Shown: positions 44,020 to 54,213 of the stretch, piece by piece | Layout of the letters: the number at the start of each line of letters is the position of its first letter | How positions within the stretch are numbered: position 1 is the stretch's first letter | Source of the DNA: Flaccisagitta enflata | Lineage: Eukaryota > Chaetognatha > Sagittoidea > Aphragmophora | Assembly (NCBI GenBank): GCA_965153355.1 | Contig: OZ231126.1 | Location: forward strand, 105,772,001-105,836,000 | Reading direction: 5' to 3' | Length of the DNA stretch: 64,000 nucleotides | Position numbers and translations under genes: made by a program | Notes under the pieces: generated by a model | What the model was told of the DNA's origin: nothing | The model's input: only the letters and a program-made list of their open reading frames with translations | Databases searched by the model: none

Positions 44020-44178
44020 AACAAGGTCAGATACACGGCAATCCAGTCGCGGACGGTTTGGCAGGAGCAGTAATGCGAAAACCGATCGCAATTTATAAAT
44101 GTGACGGACCGACGGACGGACCGACGGACGGACCGACCGACCGACACGGCAAGGTGTAGAGTCGCGTGTCCGCGACTA
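44020..44178 (+). mobile_element. Hairpin-ended Helitron-like element, short variant
   Basis: AACAAGGTCAGATACACGGC, CAGTCGCGGACGGTTTGGCA, ATGTGACGGACCGACGGACG, then GTAGAGTCGCG-TGTC-CGCGACT followed by AAAAA. The body is shorter than in the 37254 type; 47162-47317 is the same variant. Confidence 0.7.
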
Positions 44179-44214
44179 AAAACCAATTTCTTGATTTGAC
44201 ATGTCTCCACTGCA

Positions 44215-44560
44215 GGGGCGGGGAGAGGGGGGTCCAACCCCCTCTGAGAAGGGGGGCCTGGGCCCCATGGGGGCCCGGGAGGGCCCCCTGAGGCTGAGAA
44301 AAAAAAAAAAAAAGAAAGAAAGGAAAAAAAAGGGAAAAAACAAGAAAAAACAAAAAAAGAAAGGAGAGAAAAAAAAAAAGGAAAAGAAAAAAAGGAGAAA
44401 AAGTCCCCCTGTGTTCTACAGGACTTCGTCCCCTTTGGGGCCGCTGCCCAAAAAGGAGAAAATAGGAGAAATAAAAGAAAAAGAAAAAAGAGAGAAAAAG
44501 AAAAAAGAGAGAAAAAAAAAGAGTGAAAAAAATAAAGAAGAGAATGAGTGGTGTGATTAT
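44215..44560 (+). repeat. Purine-rich tract with an array-element end
   Basis: GGGGGCC-rich text, then long GAAAAA-type runs, interrupted at 44401-44452 by GTCCCCCTGTGTTCTACAGG and the hairpin end CCCCTTTGGGGCCGCTGCCC. The Lys-rich frame across it is an artefact. Confidence 0.6.
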
Positions 44561-45063
44561 GAATTCATGATTGAATTCAGATTAGATCATGTTTGGGCTA
44601 CATTAGATTTTAAAAGTCAATTGAGGGCCCATTTAGATGAAATCAACATCTGCTTATTGATAAAGTCCCAAATACCAACCTTTTCCAAAGACATGATACA
44701 TATCACTTTCTGTTTGGCCCTCTATTACATGTAAATTTGAGCCCTTGTAAAGGTGACAACTGATTTCAAAGGGAAGTTATAACCCTGTTTGAAGTTATTG
44801 GGGGTATCTTGAAAGGTTTTGTATTGCTAAAAAGTTTTTATTATTCAGTGCCCAAACTTCCTCCTCTAGGTTTTGCAACCTGGCATAGGTGTTTTACTGA
44901 GTTTTTTTTTTTTTTTAAACAACATGAAAGGGACATAAGATACACATGAATATGACGACAACCCTATTTTGATTAAAAAAAAAAAAAAAAATTCAGTAAA
45001 ACACCAATGCCAGGTTGCAAGTCCTGGATGTAGAACTTTGAGCACTGGAGTAATTTTCATTGA

Positions 45064-45275
45064 AACAAGGCCGGATATACGGCTACCCCAGTCGCGTGCG
45101 GGTGGGCAGGGGCCATATTTGAGGTCATTGGAGCATTTGGGCAGGAGCAGTATAGCCAAAAACCCTATAAACGCCGAAAAAGTAAAGTGTGACGGATGGA
45201 CGGACGGACCGACGGATGGACCGACGGACGGACTGACAAAGCGGGGTGTAGAGTCGCGTAGCACGCGACTAAAAA
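45064..45275 (+). mobile_element. Hairpin-ended Helitron-like element, followed by a second partial unit
   Basis: AACAAGGCCGGATATACGGC, the conserved body, GGACGGACGGACCGACGG and the hairpin GAGTCGCG-TAGCA-CGCGACT with AAAAA. A second unit starts immediately (AGGCTGGATACATGGCTACC) and runs to about 45345 before losing similarity, so the two lie head to tail. Confidence 0.7.
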
Positions 45276-45449
45276 GGCTGGATACATGGCTACCCCAGTT
45301 GAGTGCGGGTGGGCAGGGGCCATATTTGAGGTCATTGAATGAAAGACAAAAAAAAGTGAGACGCAGCGACCAACTGCGCCATGGATGGATGGACGAATCT
45401 AGATGTACAGTGGTGAAGCATGAGGGGGGGGCACTCTCCTCTCAACGCG

Positions 45450-46032
45450 AGTCCAGGTCAAAAGTCATAGTACAGTGGGTTTTATTGCAATTTCTCTTAG
45501 TTTTAGGGTTGATTAAACTAAAACTATCACTCATGAAATCTTGTCAAGGGCGCTTTTTGAGAAATTTGAAAAAAAGAAAATTTTAACCCTATTTTAAACA
45601 TAGATTCTTTTAACTTATCAAAACCTCTTTTTTTTTTTAGCAAATTCGTAATCCTGATAAAATTTCCTTTCATTTGATATGTCGCACTATATGCTTTCTT
45701 CAAGAATCATGATTTTCAATTTTTTTGGCCACTGTTGCAAAATTATAACGGTGGCTTAAAAATTGAAATTTTTATTTCTTCATAAAAACATATAGTGCGA
45801 CCTATCAAATGAAAGGAAATAACACCAGGATTACAGATTTAACATCAAAAAAAAGGTTTGAATGAGTTGGAAAACTTTTCATTGAAAATAAGGTTAGAAT
45901 CAATTTTTTTTTCATATTTCTCAAAAAGCGCCCTTGACAAGATTTCATAACTGTTAGTTTAAGTAAAAGTAACCCTGAAACTATGACAAACTACAAAAAA
46001 ACCTACTGTACTATGACTTTTCACCTGGATTC
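45450..46032 (+). mobile_element. Foldback element
   Basis: The arms (about 45450-45705 and 45785-46032) are inverted copies with few differences: CAAAAGTCATAGTACAGT on the left matches ACTGTACTATGACTTTT on the right, and CTTGTCAAGGGCGCTTTTTG matches its inverse. The spacer is about 80 bp. No coding capacity. Confidence 0.7.
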
Positions 46033-46624
46033 TCGCTATGAGGACAGTGGGGGGGAAATGGGGATGGAGGGGGGGGGGGGGAAATGGGGATGAAGGGGAG
46101 GGGGGCCCGGCCTAGAGGCTAGCAGGGGGGCCCGCCATTTCTCTCCCCGCCCCTGCTCCACTGTATTTGGTTTAACATTTTCATAAAATTCTTCAAATTG
46201 TCTTTAATTTAAGCCCAATCTCAACTATTTAGCTCAATTCGTTTGGAAATGATATTGAATCAAAGATAGAAGGTTGATAAAATACATTTTTTAAAGATGA
46301 ATATTTTTAAAAGACGTTTTATGGAGAGCCAATACCGATAGAAGGTTGGAATATATTAAAACAGGATAAAATCGTTTTCTCAGAGCTTTCTAGCACTTTT
46401 TTCAGATTTCAAATATCTTTTTCCACTGCAGAATTATGTTGCTTTCTTTTGTTTCCTTTGGGGGGGTATTTCCTGTGGTATAAATATAAAACTAACCAAA
46501 AACAATCAGGTACATGAATTTTGCGCACAAGAGGGAAAAACACACTGTCAACCAAAAGTGTTGCCAAACGTTTTTCCTAGATAGTACAGTCCTTTGAGCT
46601 CTCAAAGCTGACAATCATTTAATT

Positions 46625-46885
46625 GGGCCTTGAGGCTAGGATTTGGGCCTCAAGACTGGGATTTGGGCTTTGAGACTGGAATTTGGACCTCGAGACTGGG
46701 ATTTGAGGGGGGGGGGGATGAAGGAGAAGGAGAAGGAGAAGGAGAAAATTCCCCATATGTGTGAAAGCATAGGTCATTAAGCCCTTTGGGACCGCTGCCC
46801 TGCTTCCCCTTCAACTTTAAGCACAACTTACTTAGGCAGGGCACGGTTACCGCAGACCATCTAAAACTTTTGCGACTATTAAGTA
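46625..46885 (+). mobile_element. Array-bearing element, type A, short copy
   Basis: A short array of GGCCTTGAGGCTAGGATTTG units, then CCCCATATGTGTGAAAGCAT and a decayed hairpin (CCCTTTGGGACCGCTGCCC). The tail GGGCACGGTTACCGCAGACC ends at CTTTTGCGACTAT like the other type A copies. Confidence 0.6.
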
Positions 46886-46919
46886 TCTGTGGCCAAAGAT
46901 TCAGCTGAATATGGAGTTG

Positions 46920-47117
46920 TAAGCCGGATACACGGCTACCTCAATTGCGTGCGGGTGGGCAGGCGCTGTATTTGAGGTCACTTGATCATTTGGGCAGGAC
47001 CAGTGAGGCCAAAGACCACAGAAACCCGAAAAAAAGCTAAGTGTAACTGACAGACCGACGGACGGACGGATGAACTGACAAACCGGGGTGTAGAGTCGCT
47101 TAGCATGCGACTAAAAA
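46920..47117 (+). mobile_element. Hairpin-ended Helitron-like element
   Basis: AGCCGGATACACGGCTACC to GTAGAGTCGCT-TAG-CATGCGACT and AAAAA, with a GACGGACGGACGG tract. Confidence 0.65.
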
Positions 47118-47161
47118 GAGCAAATCATGTTAGAATGTTAAGTATGTTAGGATGTTAAACT

Positions 47162-47317
47162 AGGCCGGATACATGGCAATCCAGTCGCGGACGGTTGGGC
47201 AGGAGCAGTAATGCGAAATCCGCTGGGAATTCAAAAATGTGACGGACGGACGGACGGACCAACCAACCTACCGACCGACACGGCAAGGTGTCGAGTCGCG
47301 TGTCCGCGACAAAAAAT
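47162..47317 (+). mobile_element. Hairpin-ended Helitron-like element, short variant
   Basis: AGGCCGGATACATGGCAATC, GGGAATTCAAAAATGTGACG, GGACGGACGGACCAACC, then GAGTCGCG-TGTC-CGCGAC and AAAAA. It has the same structure as 44020-44178. Confidence 0.65.
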
Positions 47318-47339
47318 GTTAAAGAATGTTGAACAGGCT

Positions 47340-47470
47340 GCTAAAGCGTCATTATGGTCAGCGGTTCCCGATGCCCCATTGATATCATTTAGTATTGTAG
47401 TGATGAGGTAATGGGGCAGCGCACTGTGGGCCAAAATGTGTGCTAGACCGCGCATTGAGGGTTTACCTTA
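47340..47470 (-). mobile_element. Array-element tail fragment
   Basis: GGTCAGCGGTTCCCGATGCCCC and GGGGCAGCGCACTGTGGGCC correspond to the tail and first box of an array element; the array is absent. Confidence 0.4.
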
Positions 47471-48014
47471 CATATTCACATTTCACATCGCTCAAAAGCA
47501 CACATATGTATAAAACAACATTTTTCTGCATATTTTTAGATATTGTATGCTTTTTTTCACACAATAGTGACTCATTTTTACTGATTTTAAAGGCTTACAA
47601 GCTGATAATTCAGGAAAGAAATATAGAAGAAAATCCAATGGAAATCACCTTTTTGTTATTTTAATTATTGAAAGTAAATGCTATACAGTTAACTAAATAT
47701 ACACAAAGTATAGGTCTTGGATATGAGTTTTTTTAATTCAATGTTTATAAGAACTCATTTTCCTGCTCATTCAGCTCATTCAGCTCATTTTCTTCACTTG
47801 ATTTTTCATGAAAATTAGATAAACATATTTTGGCTTCAGTAAATGTTAATATACTAAAAACGATTTTTGAAATTGAATTATGAGATAGATTTACAAATTC
47901 TAGATTTATAATAATGTATAATACATATGGTTTGAGACTCATATCAATCGTTATTTTACAATCAGATCCACAGTGCAGATTTAATTCACATCGTGATCTT
48001 GAATGTCACTCCTA

Positions 48015-48022
48015 AGAGAGAA

Positions 48023-48097
<75 letters not shown>

Positions 48098-48109
48098 AAG
48101 CGAGAGAGT

Positions 48110-48155
<46 letters not shown>
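48015..48155 (+). repeat. (GA)n and (GACA)n microsatellites
   Basis: GA run to about 48115, followed by ACAGACAG units. Confidence 0.95.
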
Positions 48156-48447
48156 AAAGTAGACAGACAGATTTGACCGACAGAGATCGATATGAATGAA
48201 TTTATGGTTTATGTCAATTGATTGATTTATCACCAAAGTTCTCTAGTCTCTTGCATTTGCTGATTTACCGAATATACAGAGATAATGAATTTACTCCTCT
48301 ATGGATATATTTTTTCGTTTGCGCATCACTCTGTCTGAATTGTTACATTACATTTTGATATTTTTATGAATTATTTGATATTCATCTTTAGGTGAAAAGT
48401 ATCAAAAGCGTTAGGGATTTTGTTTTTGTTGCTCAGCAGTGCACTTT

Positions 48448-48655
48448 TTTAGTCGCGTGCACGCGACTCTACAACCCGCTTTGTCCGTCCGTCTGTCGGT
48501 CGGTTGGTCCATCGGTCGGTCACGTTTTACTTTTTTTTATGATTTTATTTCTTTGGCCCTACTGCTTTTCCCTAAATGGTCTAGTGACCTCAAATATGAC
48601 CCCTGCCCACCCGCACGCGACTTCGGTAGCCGTGTATCTGGCCTTGTTTTTTTTA
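48448..48655 (-). mobile_element. Hairpin-ended Helitron-like element, complete, minus orientation
   Basis: TTTTTTAGTCGCGTGCACGC palindrome, CCGCTTTGTCCGTCCGTC, GGTCGGTTGGTCCATCGG, the body, then GCACGCGACTTCGGTAGCCG and TGTATCTGGCCTTGTTTTT. Confidence 0.7.
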
Positions 48656-48929
48656 AAAGAACCAAGTTTATAAGAACAGGCCTGTATGTTGTTCCGTATT
48701 ATAATCAAAGGGTTTGAAGAAAGGGAAGGAAAAGGAAGGAGGAAAAAAGAGAAAAAGAAGAAAACTTAGGGAAAATATAACTTTTGGCAATAAAAAATCA
48801 TAAAACATGATAAGTTAAACATAATTTAACACTATTTAAACCTTAAACACCAGTTTTAGTGGTTTATGGGGAAGAAAAACATTGATTTGGTAACGCGACG
48901 CGATGCATCGCGGAGAAGAAAATCAAAGG

Positions 48930-50040
48930 CCCCCCCAAATAATCAAAGGTTATGGAATTATATACACCCCTGTATAAGAACGTTAGGCTTCAAATCATCA
49001 AAAATTCAAGAACATGCTAAGAACTTTGGAAGGTTTCATTTCTCTAAAAGTTTAAGAACAAAAGCTTGAAATATCAAAAATTTTAGAATATTTTCTTTCT
49101 ACAAAGACTCGGTATCCTTTTTGTTCAGCTAAGCATGTCTCACTTAATACAAAGTGTATCATTCTATCTTAATTGATCTTAACTTTGAGTTAAATTGTTT
49201 AAGTCAAGGTGCAAACGAAGGACAAATTAGAGGAGTCAAAACATTTTTTCCAATATCTCAAATTTTACAAATCTAGATTTTTTTCATCAAAAAATATCAT
49301 TGTTATGTTATATTGTTTTTAGTTTTGCATAGAAAATCATTCGTAGATAAAAAAAAGAGCGCTGAGCAAGTGAAGAGGGGATAAAAAAGAAGGAAATCTT
49401 TAGAAAATTAAATTTTGCAACTTGACTTGTCTTTGGGAAAATTCTAAGACTCTATCTAAATGCAAAATCTTGCATTTTCAAAAACATGGCCTCATTCTAA
49501 GAACATATAAGATAAGGGCCATGTTCTTAGAAATGCAAAATTGTTCAATTTGTTCAAGTCTTAGAATTTTCCCTTCACAGATGATGAATTTTTGCTCTAA
49601 TATTTTTAAAGTAATTCTTTCTTGTCTTTGTCAATAGAACAAAGCAACGCCTTCATCAAACTAGGGTTTCTTTTACAAATAAGATATTATAAACTACAAA
49701 ATCAAAATTTCATTGAAAAAATCATAAAATAGTTATGAATATAATTATGAAAAGAGACTGAAACCGAAATTTTATCTTTATTTGCACCTCAACTTAAGCC
49801 TGCTGCTTTGTTGTTTCAGTGACACTTTTCCTCATTTTCTCTAAGATGACAAACACAAACCAATTAAGAACGTTCTGAACTAAAGGTTAAAAGCTGTATT
49901 TAAATCAAGAATACTTTAAGAACGTTTAAGGCTTGAAACTGCCAAAAATATAAGAACATTGAAGGTTTGCCCAAAAAATGATGTTCTTATAAAAAATAAA
50001 CGTGTATCTGCAAAAATCTGTGTTTTTCCCTTTCGATTCT
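48930..50040. other. AT-rich intergenic stretch
   Basis: It starts with the end of a TIR element like the one at 22838-23155 (ATTATATACACCCCTGTA). AAGAACAT/AAGAACGTT-type text recurs through 49010-49980. No gene recognised. Confidence 0.4.
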
Positions 50041-50077
50041 GTTTGATTCTTTGTCTGTATGTTTGTCCGTTTGTCTG

Positions 50078-50079
50078 TT

Positions 50080-50167
<88 letters not shown>

Positions 50168-50168
50168 A
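50078..50168 (+). repeat. (CT)n microsatellite
   Basis: About 85 bp of CT repeats. Confidence 0.95.
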
Positions 50169-50199
50169 TTAAGCCACAAGATGATCAAGATCTGCGTTG

Positions 50200-51120
50200 C
50201 CTCACATCAAAAACAAATGAACAAACCTGTATGGCCAGGCTCCTGGGTCACTTCCCCATCTCACCCCCTTCAAATAGTAACAGTAACAGTGATTTTTTAA
50301 GCGTTACGCACAGCTTTACAATTACACATGCCATTCTCTTTCTTTCAATGGAAAAGATGGACGGCAAAATATTTATGGGAGGGTCTCATGATCTGAAAGA
50401 ACAAAAAAGGCTTCGAAATTGCTAAAAATATGCCGTTTTCAGCTAGACCGCACCATTTTCGCCGGGGAATCCAAAAATTGTGGTTTCGAAAGGCTCCGGA
50501 AATCATTTCAATATCTTATGCAAATACTTTTATACTGCTAGAGAGAGGGAGTTTAGATAAGCGGAAACAGAGAAAAATCTCTTTTTCTGGCTTTTTTCAG
50601 GATTTTCAGCCTCATTTTGAGTGGATAAAACCGTCTTTGGCGGTAAATTGGGCGGAACGGGAGATAGCAGCGTTGATTAGGGACCCTTTGAGGGACCTTT
50701 TGGCATCATGCTCATTTGGTGCGGATTGGTGCGATTTTTTTTAGACATAGGGTAACGACAATATGCAAATGAGATGGCCGCCATGTTTCTGAATGACTAT
50801 TTTTTTTTTTTATAAAAATGATAATTGTGTTCGTTTTCAACTTGTTTGAGTCAATCTAACACTAATTGAGGGGACTAAAAGAAAAAATTTCGAAAAACAT
50901 ACATTTCTGTAGTCAGAAAGTATGTTTGTAAAATACACTAATTTTTCATGAAATTTCACGATTTTCTCGATTTAGACCACAGAAGGTCACTTTTTCATTG
51001 CTAAATAGCCGTATACGATGCCATATGGACCGGTAATGTTAGCTCCTATCTAACTATGACTATTCTACATTGTTTCAGCCATATTGCAGACATGAGGAAT
51101 TTTCCCCCTATGCTCAATCT
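50200..51120. other. Intergenic stretch, no firm gene
   Basis: A 104-codon frame at 50430-50744 stays open and is moderately G/C-rich, but it shows no motif, start context or splice pattern that I can support. Confidence 0.4.
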
Positions 51121-51140
51121 AGCTCAACTTATGGCCCTTA

Positions 51141-51826
51141 GTGCAGCGGCTCCGGAGGGGTTGATGACCTATGATTCCACACAGGGCAATTTTGTTTTAG
51201 GAGGCATGATCTTGGGTCTGAGAGGTCTAATCTGGGGTGTGAGAGGCCTGATATAGGGTCTGAGAGGCCTGATATAGGGTCTGAGAGGCCTGATAAGGGG
51301 TCTGGGAGGCCTGAATTAAGGCCTAAGAAGCCTGAAAAGAGGTCTGAGAGGCCTGATTTTGGGTCTGAGAGGCCTGATTAGGGATCCCAGATGCCTGATT
51401 TATAGTTTGAGAGGCCAGATTTCTGGTCTGAGAGGCCTGATTTGAGGTCTGAAAGGCCTGAAAAGAGATTTGGAGGCCTGAGTTGGGGCCTAAGAGGCCT
51501 GATCTGGAGTCTGAGAGGCCTGATTTGGGGTCTGAGAGGCCTGATAAGAGGTCCGGAGGCCTGGGTTGGGGCCTAAGAGGCCTGATTTAGGGTCTGAGAG
51601 GCCTGCTTTGAGGTCTGAGAGACCTGATTTGGGGTCTGAGAGGCCTGAATTGGGGTATGAGAGGCCTGAATTGGGGTCTGAGAGGCCTGATTTGAGGTCT
51701 CAGAGGCCTGCTCTGAGGTCTCAGAGGCCTGATTTGGGGCTTTGGGGGGGGTGGACAAAGACATCGCACCGGAAAAATTGCCCTGTGTGGAACCATAGGT
51801 CATTGACCCCTCCGTGGCCGCTGCCC
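51141..51826 (+). mobile_element. Array-bearing element, type A/B hybrid, complete
   Basis: Left box GCAGCGGCTCCGGAGGGGTT with GATGACCTATGATTCCACAC and GGGCAATTTTG. The array of TGAGAGGCCTGATTTGGGGT units spans about 51205-51745. An inverted right box follows: CAATTTTTCC-type text, GTGTGGAACCATAGGTCATT and GACCCCTCCGTGGCCGCTGCCC. The stems have changed (CTCCGGAGGG-type on the left, CCCCTCCGTGGCC on the right) but keep position. No coding capacity despite long Arg/Pro-periodic frames. Confidence 0.7.
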
Positions 51827-51829
51827 AAA

Positions 51830-52086
51830 AACGGTAAAATATTAAAATGTTAAAAAGGTTAAAAAAATGTTTAAAAAAGGCAAAAAAAAAATCAAAATGT
51901 TTTAAAAGAATAAATAAGGTTAAAAATGGTTAAATTAGGTAAATGTTTAAAAAATGTTTAAAAATATTAAAGAATGATAAAAATGGTTAAAAATGTTAAA
52001 AATGTCACGGATGGATGAACAGACGGTCGGACCGGCCTACCAACTTATAGAGCAAGGTGTAGAGTCGCGTGCATGCGACTAAAAAG
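51830..52086 (+). mobile_element. TTAAAAATG repeat ending in a Helitron-like hairpin
   Basis: A degenerate GGTTAAAAATG repeat (51835-52005) leads to TCACGGATGGATGAACAGAC and GTGTAGAGTCGCGTGCATGC with the hairpin AGTCGCGTGCATGCGACT and AAAAA. The 5' end is not seen. Confidence 0.5.
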
Positions 52087-52088
52087 AG

Positions 52089-52187
<99 letters not shown>

Positions 52188-52190
52188 GCA
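52087..52190 (+). repeat. (GA)n and (CAGA)n microsatellites
   Basis: GA run followed by ACAGACAGACAG, directly after the hairpin end at 52086. Confidence 0.95.
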
Positions 52191-52317
52191 TGAGATGCAC
52201 AAACAAAAAAACTCGCACTGAAAAAATATACTTTTTTGGGGGGGTTGGCCATAGTCACCTTTATTGGTAAGAGCCACCAAGGGGGTGTTTCTAGTCAGAG
52301 ACGATTGCATTTTGAAC

Positions 52318-52470
52318 GGGCCACTCGGTCGCTCGCTAGGTTCATTCGCTCGCACCGCTCACTCCGCTCACTCTGCTCACTCGCTCCGCAGCGCTCCTTT
52401 TTCGCTACACTCGCTTCGCTCGCTTGCTCCGTTCACAGGCTCGCTTACTCACGTTGCTCACTCCCTCTTG
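52318..52470 (+). repeat. CGCTCACTC-type low-complexity tract
   Basis: Short irregular units of CGCTC, GCTCACTC and CGCTCGC, much richer in C and G than the flanks. Confidence 0.7.
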
Positions 52471-52564
52471 GGACAGTTGAAATTCTTGAATATGTGTTCA
52501 TGCTGTGATCGCGTTTCACAGGTTCAAACGCGTTGAACAAAGACTCAATCCATCATTTACTCAT

Positions 52565-52670
52565 CTGTTTGGGAGGTGACCTGTTTTGACATCAACCCAG
52601 TTAAGACAAGATTGAAAATCTTCTGTAATGGCCAATGAGCCCCAATAATCATCTTTTTCCATGCGACAAA
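52565..52670 (-). CDS. Kringle domain, first-half exon with an unusual donor
   Basis: On the minus strand an acceptor (CTCTACCACACAG) precedes 106 bp. After two bases completing a codon, the frame starts with Cys and reads DDYWGSLAITEDFQSCLNW, then TGHLPN. The first and second kringle cysteines are 20 residues apart with the Y-x-G-x4-T and C-x2-W signatures of the fold. Entry is phase 1. To match the phase-2 entry of 40497-40696, the exon must end after AAC AG, and the next bases are ATGAGTAA, exactly a GTGAGTAA donor with its first G changed to A. A CAG-GTCACC site 15 bases earlier would break the frame. The intron would be 11.9 kb long and full of mobile elements. Confidence 0.7.
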
Positions 52671-52706
52671 CTGTGTGGTAGAGGGTAGAGGGTAGAGGGT
52701 AGACGT
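52671..52706 (-). promoter_or_regulatory. Polypyrimidine tract made of CTACCCT repeats
   Basis: The acceptor of the kringle first-half exon is preceded by four tandem CTACCCT units (minus strand), a small minisatellite used as pyrimidine tract. Confidence 0.6.
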
Positions 52707-53117
52707 TTCTAGGCTTCAAATCTGGCAAACTATATGAAACTTGGGATTCTGGTACATTATGACATGCTCTTTCCATCAAGAGCCGTTACCAGGCTCAAAA
52801 ATGAAAAATTTGCTGCAAATTGCAGCATTACCGGTAACAATGTGTTGCAAATTAGAGTATTGCAAAAAATGATGATGTTTTTCCGAAGAAAATGTTTGAT
52901 AAGGTAAGCATACATTCTACTGTTAAAAAAGAATCATGACCCTCGAGCAAGTTTTAGTGCTGCAGCATATTGCTACAAGTTGCTACAAGTTGCTAAAAAT
53001 GAAAAAAATCGCCTTTTTTGTTTTATTGTTTAGCAAAGGACAAAAAAAAAGTCAATATGATATTTAGGTAATGATAAATCATGCTGAAAATACAAGAAAT
53101 ACAGCACCAGGTAATCT

Positions 53118-53452
53118 GAGGTGACATTAATACCCGGGGTATACTCGGGTATTCGGGTATTGCTCGAGTATTTGGGTATTACTTGGGTATTGCTTTGGTA
53201 TTACTCGGGTATTACTTGGGTATTGCTTGGGTATTGCTCGGGTATTGCTCGGGTATTAATCTCATGTTTTTCTATTACAGATTATGTGGTTATTATCTGA
53301 GGTGAGATTAATACCCAGGGTATACTTGGGTATTCTGGTATTGCTAGGGTATTTGGGTATTGCTTGGGTATTGCTTGGGTATACTCGGGTATTACTCGGG
53401 TATTGTTCGGGTATCGCTCGGGTATTGCTCGGGTATTAATCTCACACTGTCG
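53118..53452 (+). repeat. GGGTATTGCTC minisatellite, two blocks
   Basis: Two blocks (about 53118-53270 and 53300-53452), each starting CTGAGGTGA(C/G)ATTAATACCC and ending GGTATTAATCTCA, filled with 11-bp units of TCGGGTATTGC. Each block starts and ends with near-inverse text, so it could fold. Confidence 0.8.
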
Positions 53453-53517
53453 CTGTGAGGAAAAAAGTCTTAACCATTGGTCACTTTTCATCATGCTTTT
53501 ATTTTCAGTCACTGAAA

Positions 53518-53738
53518 TTTTTAGTCGCGTGCTACGCGACTCTACAACCCGCTTTGTCGGTCCGTCCGTCGGTCCGTCCGTCGGTCCGTTGGTCCGTCGG
53601 TCCGTCACACTTTACTTTTTTGGGGTTTTTGCGGTCTTTGGCCTCACTGCTCCTGCCCAAATGATGAAGCAACCTCAAATATGGCCCCTGCCCACCCGCA
53701 CGCGACTTAGGTAGCCGTGTATCCGGCCTTGTTTTTAT
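53518..53738 (-). mobile_element. Hairpin-ended Helitron-like element, complete, minus orientation
   Basis: TTTTTAGTCGCG-TGCTA-CGCGACTC, a GGTCCGTCCGTCGGTCCGTC tract, ACACTTTACTTTTTTGGGG, GCACGCGACTTAGGTAGCCG and TGTATCCGGCCTTGTTTTT. Confidence 0.7.
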
Positions 53739-54213
53739 TTGTTTGATTAAATCAAAAGCAATTCTATGTATTGATTGCACTGACATGCTCTCTTGTATTT
53801 GCATGCTTAAGTAAAAACATTAATTTATCTATCCTCTCTAAAATCAGAGAAAAAGAGCAAGCTGAATGAGCTAACTGAGCCAGAATACTTAAAAACGCCC
53901 TCACAAATAAGCAGCTCTGCTCACTGACATGTTTTTTTTATTTTCTTGCTTAAACAAGTATGAAAATATTTATTCACTTATCCCATTTGAAATCAGAAAG
54001 AAATGACTGAGCTTAGTGAGCTAAATGAGCAAAAATGCTCAAAAACGCCTGCTCAAGTAAACACAAATACACTCCTTTATTGATCCTACATAAAATCATA
54101 AAAAATTGAAAAAAATTTCATTTGAATTTTTCATAAATAAATCTTTAAAAAATCATAGCGCGAAAAATATTTGTCGTAGAGCATTCTGCTTGGCGCCAAA
54201 TGAAAGAGAATTA

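Noticed and set aside
50430-50744. 104-codon plus-strand frame
   Set aside because: Open but without recognisable motif or gene context; could be chance.
52575-52580. CAG-GTCACC as the donor of the first kringle exon
   Set aside because: It would put the second kringle exon out of frame and drop residues that match the kringle.
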